Assembly: GCA_020631135.1 (NCBI GenBank)
Contig: JAHDHU010000012.1
Span: 11,799-56,611, forward strand
DNA length: 44,813 bases
Direction: 5' to 3'
From: Saprospiraceae bacterium
Lineage (GTDB): Bacteria; Bacteroidota; Bacteroidia; Chitinophagales; Saprospiraceae
The position numbers and the translations under genes were made by a program. Each line of letters opens with the position of its first letter. Within the stretch, counting starts at the first letter, position 1. This document shows, in pieces, positions 43,087 through 44,813 of the stretch. The notes beneath the pieces are model-generated. The model did not search any database and was not told the origin of the DNA. It was given only the letters and a program-made list of their open reading frames with translations.

Positions 43087-44813
43087 GTGAGTAATACCAA
43101 TCAAAAATTTGATTATCAACTATTAGGTCGGGTTATCCGTTTGGCGAAGCCGTATCGTACTATTTTTATAATGGCGAGTTTGCTGGCTATATTCTTAGCT
43201 CCACTTGCAATTGCTCGACCTTACTTGATACAAGTCATGGTTGACGATTATATTTTTAAATATGATTTGTCAGGGATGCTCAATGTAGCTCTGCTCATTG
43301 TGGGGATTTTGCTTGTTCATGTGATTGTTCAATACTTTTTTATTTATTCGACAAGTTGGTTGGGACAATCTGTGATAAGGGATTTGCGGGTCAAAGTTTT
43401 TAATCATATTTCAAATTTTAGGTTAACCTATTTTGATACGACTCCTATTGGTACTTCGACCACTCGTACCATCAATGATATTGAAACCATAAATACCATT
43501 TTTTCGCAAGGGATTATTACGATTATTGCCGATTTATTAACACTTTTTGCGGTTTTGGCAGTGATGTTTTATACCTCTTGGAAACTGACTTTGATTTGCT
43601 TGGTGACGATGCCTTTTTTGATAGTCGCAACTTATATCTTTAAAGAAAAGGTAAAAGCGGCTTATCAAATTGTTCGTACGCAAATTTCTAAAATGAATGC
43701 CTTCTTACAAGAACGCATTACGGGAATGCGCATCATTCAAATTTTTAATGCGGAAGAACAAGAGATGGCGAAGTTCCGAGAAATCAATCGAGAATACACG
43801 CAAGCCAACCTAAACTCTATATTATATTATGCGATATTTTTTCCTGTGATAGAAATTATATCAGCTGCGGCTTTGGGACTTTTGGTTTGGTGGGGAGCAA
43901 GAGGTTATTTGACGGGCGATGTGACACTTGGAGCTTTTGTGGCTTTTCCATTGTATTTGTCGATGCTATTTCGTCCGATGCGGATGTTGGCTGATAAATT
44001 TAATACCCTTCAAATGGGTTTGGTCGCAGCCGAACGGGTTTTTAAAGTCTTGGATAGAGATTATGTGATTGAAAATAAAGGGACGCTCCAAGCCAGCGAA
44101 CTCAAAGGCGACGTCGCCTTTGATGACGTCACCTTTGCCTACGTCGCTCGTGAATATGTTTTAAAAAATATTTCCTTCAACATCAAAGCTGGAGAAACAT
44201 TGGCGGTTGTTGGTAGTACAGGTTCTGGAAAATCAACTATCATTAATATTCTCAATCGTTTTTACGAAATCAACGATGGAAAAATTACCATTGATGGAAT
44301 TGATATTCGAGATTTTGAACTCCATAGTTTGCGCCAACGCATTGCCGTTGTTTTGCAAGATGTCTTTTTGTTTTCAGGTTCTGTATTAGAAAATATTACC
44401 CTTCGAGATAAGAATATCACCAAGGAACAAGTCATCGAAGCGTCCAAAATGATTGGTGCACACGAATTTATCATGCGTTTGCCTGGTGGTTACGACTACG
44501 AAGTGATGGAACGAGGTGCGACGCTTTCCATGGGACAACGCCAACTCATTTCCTTTGTTCGCGCATTGGTTTTTGACCCCGATATTTTGATTTTAGATGA
44601 AGCTACTTCATCTATCGACCCTGAATCCGAGGCGGTTATTCAATATGCAATTGAAAAACTCATCAGCAAACGCACTTCTATTATCATTGCTCACCGACTT
44701 TCGACGATTCGTCATGCCGATAATATTTTAGTTTTGGACAAAGGAGTTATTCAAGAATTTGGTCCGCACCACGAACTCCTCCAAATCGAAAATGGTCACT
44801 ACCGAGAATTGTA
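43087..44813 (+). CDS. ABC exporter, fused membrane and ATPase domains (MsbA/multidrug type), cut by window end
   Basis: 575 residues are visible; the frame runs off the window and lacks perhaps 10-30 residues. The start is a GTG at 43087, just two codons after an in-frame TAA at 43078. Six membrane helices (about 1-325) with the type IV exporter pattern (TYFDTTPIGTSTTRTINDIE) precede a nucleotide-binding domain: Walker A GSTGSGKST with Lys382, a Q-loop VLQDVFLFSG, signature LSMGQRQ, Walker B ILILDEATS and the H-loop IIAHRLST, all intact. It should export a lipid, peptide or drug, probably as a dimer with itself or a neighbour outside the window. A long structured stretch and terminator sit directly upstream. 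Confidence 0.95.
   Translation, partial: MSNTNQKFDYQLLGRVIRLAKPYRTIFIMASLLAIFLAPLAIARPYLIQVMVDDYIFKYDLSGMLNVALLIVGILLVHVIVQYFFIYSTSWLGQSVIRDLRVKVFNHISNFRLTYFDTTPIGTSTTRTINDIETINTIFSQGIITIIADLLTLFAVLAVMFYTSWKLTLICLVTMPFLIVATYIFKEKVKAAYQIVRTQISKMNAFLQERITGMRIIQIFNAEEQEMAKFREINREYTQANLNSILYYAIFFPVIEIISAAALGLLVWWGARGYLTGDVTLGAFVAFPLYLSMLFRPMRMLADKFNTLQMGLVAAERVFKVLDRDYVIENKGTLQASELKGDVAFDDVTFAYVAREYVLKNISFNIKAGETLAVVGSTGSGKSTIINILNRFYEINDGKITIDGIDIRDFELHSLRQRIAVVLQDVFLFSGSVLENITLRDKNITKEQVIEASKMIGAHEFIMRLPGGYDYEVMERGATLSMGQRQLISFVRALVFDPDILILDEATSSIDPESEAVIQYAIEKLISKRTSIIIAHRLSTIRHADNILVLDKGVIQEFGPHHELLQIENGHYREL

Overview
The window looks like chromosomal DNA of a Bacteroidota bacterium, probably in or near Saprospiria. 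The DNA is AT-rich. Two secreted proteins end in a type IX secretion (T9SS) type A sorting tail, and there are a TonB receptor with a carboxypeptidase-like N-terminal domain, a DUF3078 outer-membrane protein, a fused DAHP synthase/chorismate mutase and several promoters with the Bacteroidota -7 box TAnnTTTG. The lineage is inferred from gene content; no rRNA is present.

Layout. 1-2225: end of an aromatic amino acid operon (aminotransferase, tyrA, DAHP synthase-chorismate mutase). 2275-4863: a small unknown gene and uvrB. 4873-7251 (-): an AlgI-like acyltransferase with an SGNH-like partner. 7396-11853: mtaB, a large T9SS-sorted protein, a DUF1232 protein and an MscS channel. 11889-16130: a candidate metal-acquisition locus with a TonB receptor, a DUF4625 lipoprotein and two small His-rich exported proteins, one of them behind a perfect 7-1-7 palindrome. 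16219-18330 (-): tRNA-Gln, hypoxanthine phosphoribosyltransferase and an M28 peptidase. 18458-21292: an ECF sigma factor with an odd 3' end, a short partner ORF, a second MscS channel and a DUF3078 protein with a strong terminator. 21378-25103: polA and an lpxD-like gene. 25206-27976 (-): a thioredoxin-like protein, a VanY-type peptidase and a conserved protein of unclear function. 28086-31416: a di-haem peroxidase with a T9SS tail, and mnmG. 31419-36086 (-): a tight operon of a small membrane protein, mutL, two rhomboids and an EEP-family protein. 36223-38819: a long PurF-type amidotransferase and a SPOR protein.

The right end (38.8-44.8 kb) is the most unusual. Two divergent M90/MtfA-like proteins, both without the HExxH zinc motif, flank tRNA-Phe and an array of about 165-bp tandem repeats made almost entirely of hairpins. 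REP-like palindromes follow, one of them forming the 3' end of a gene. Then come a radC-family gene, an 840-bp non-coding stretch rich in paired elements that ends in a strong terminator, and a truncated ABC exporter. The best candidates for something undescribed are the structured non-coding stretch at 42.4-43.04 kb, the tRNA-Phe repeat array, and the His-rich metal locus with its operator.

Most of the rest is ordinary housekeeping. No CRISPR array, transposase, integrase or recognisable defence system was seen.
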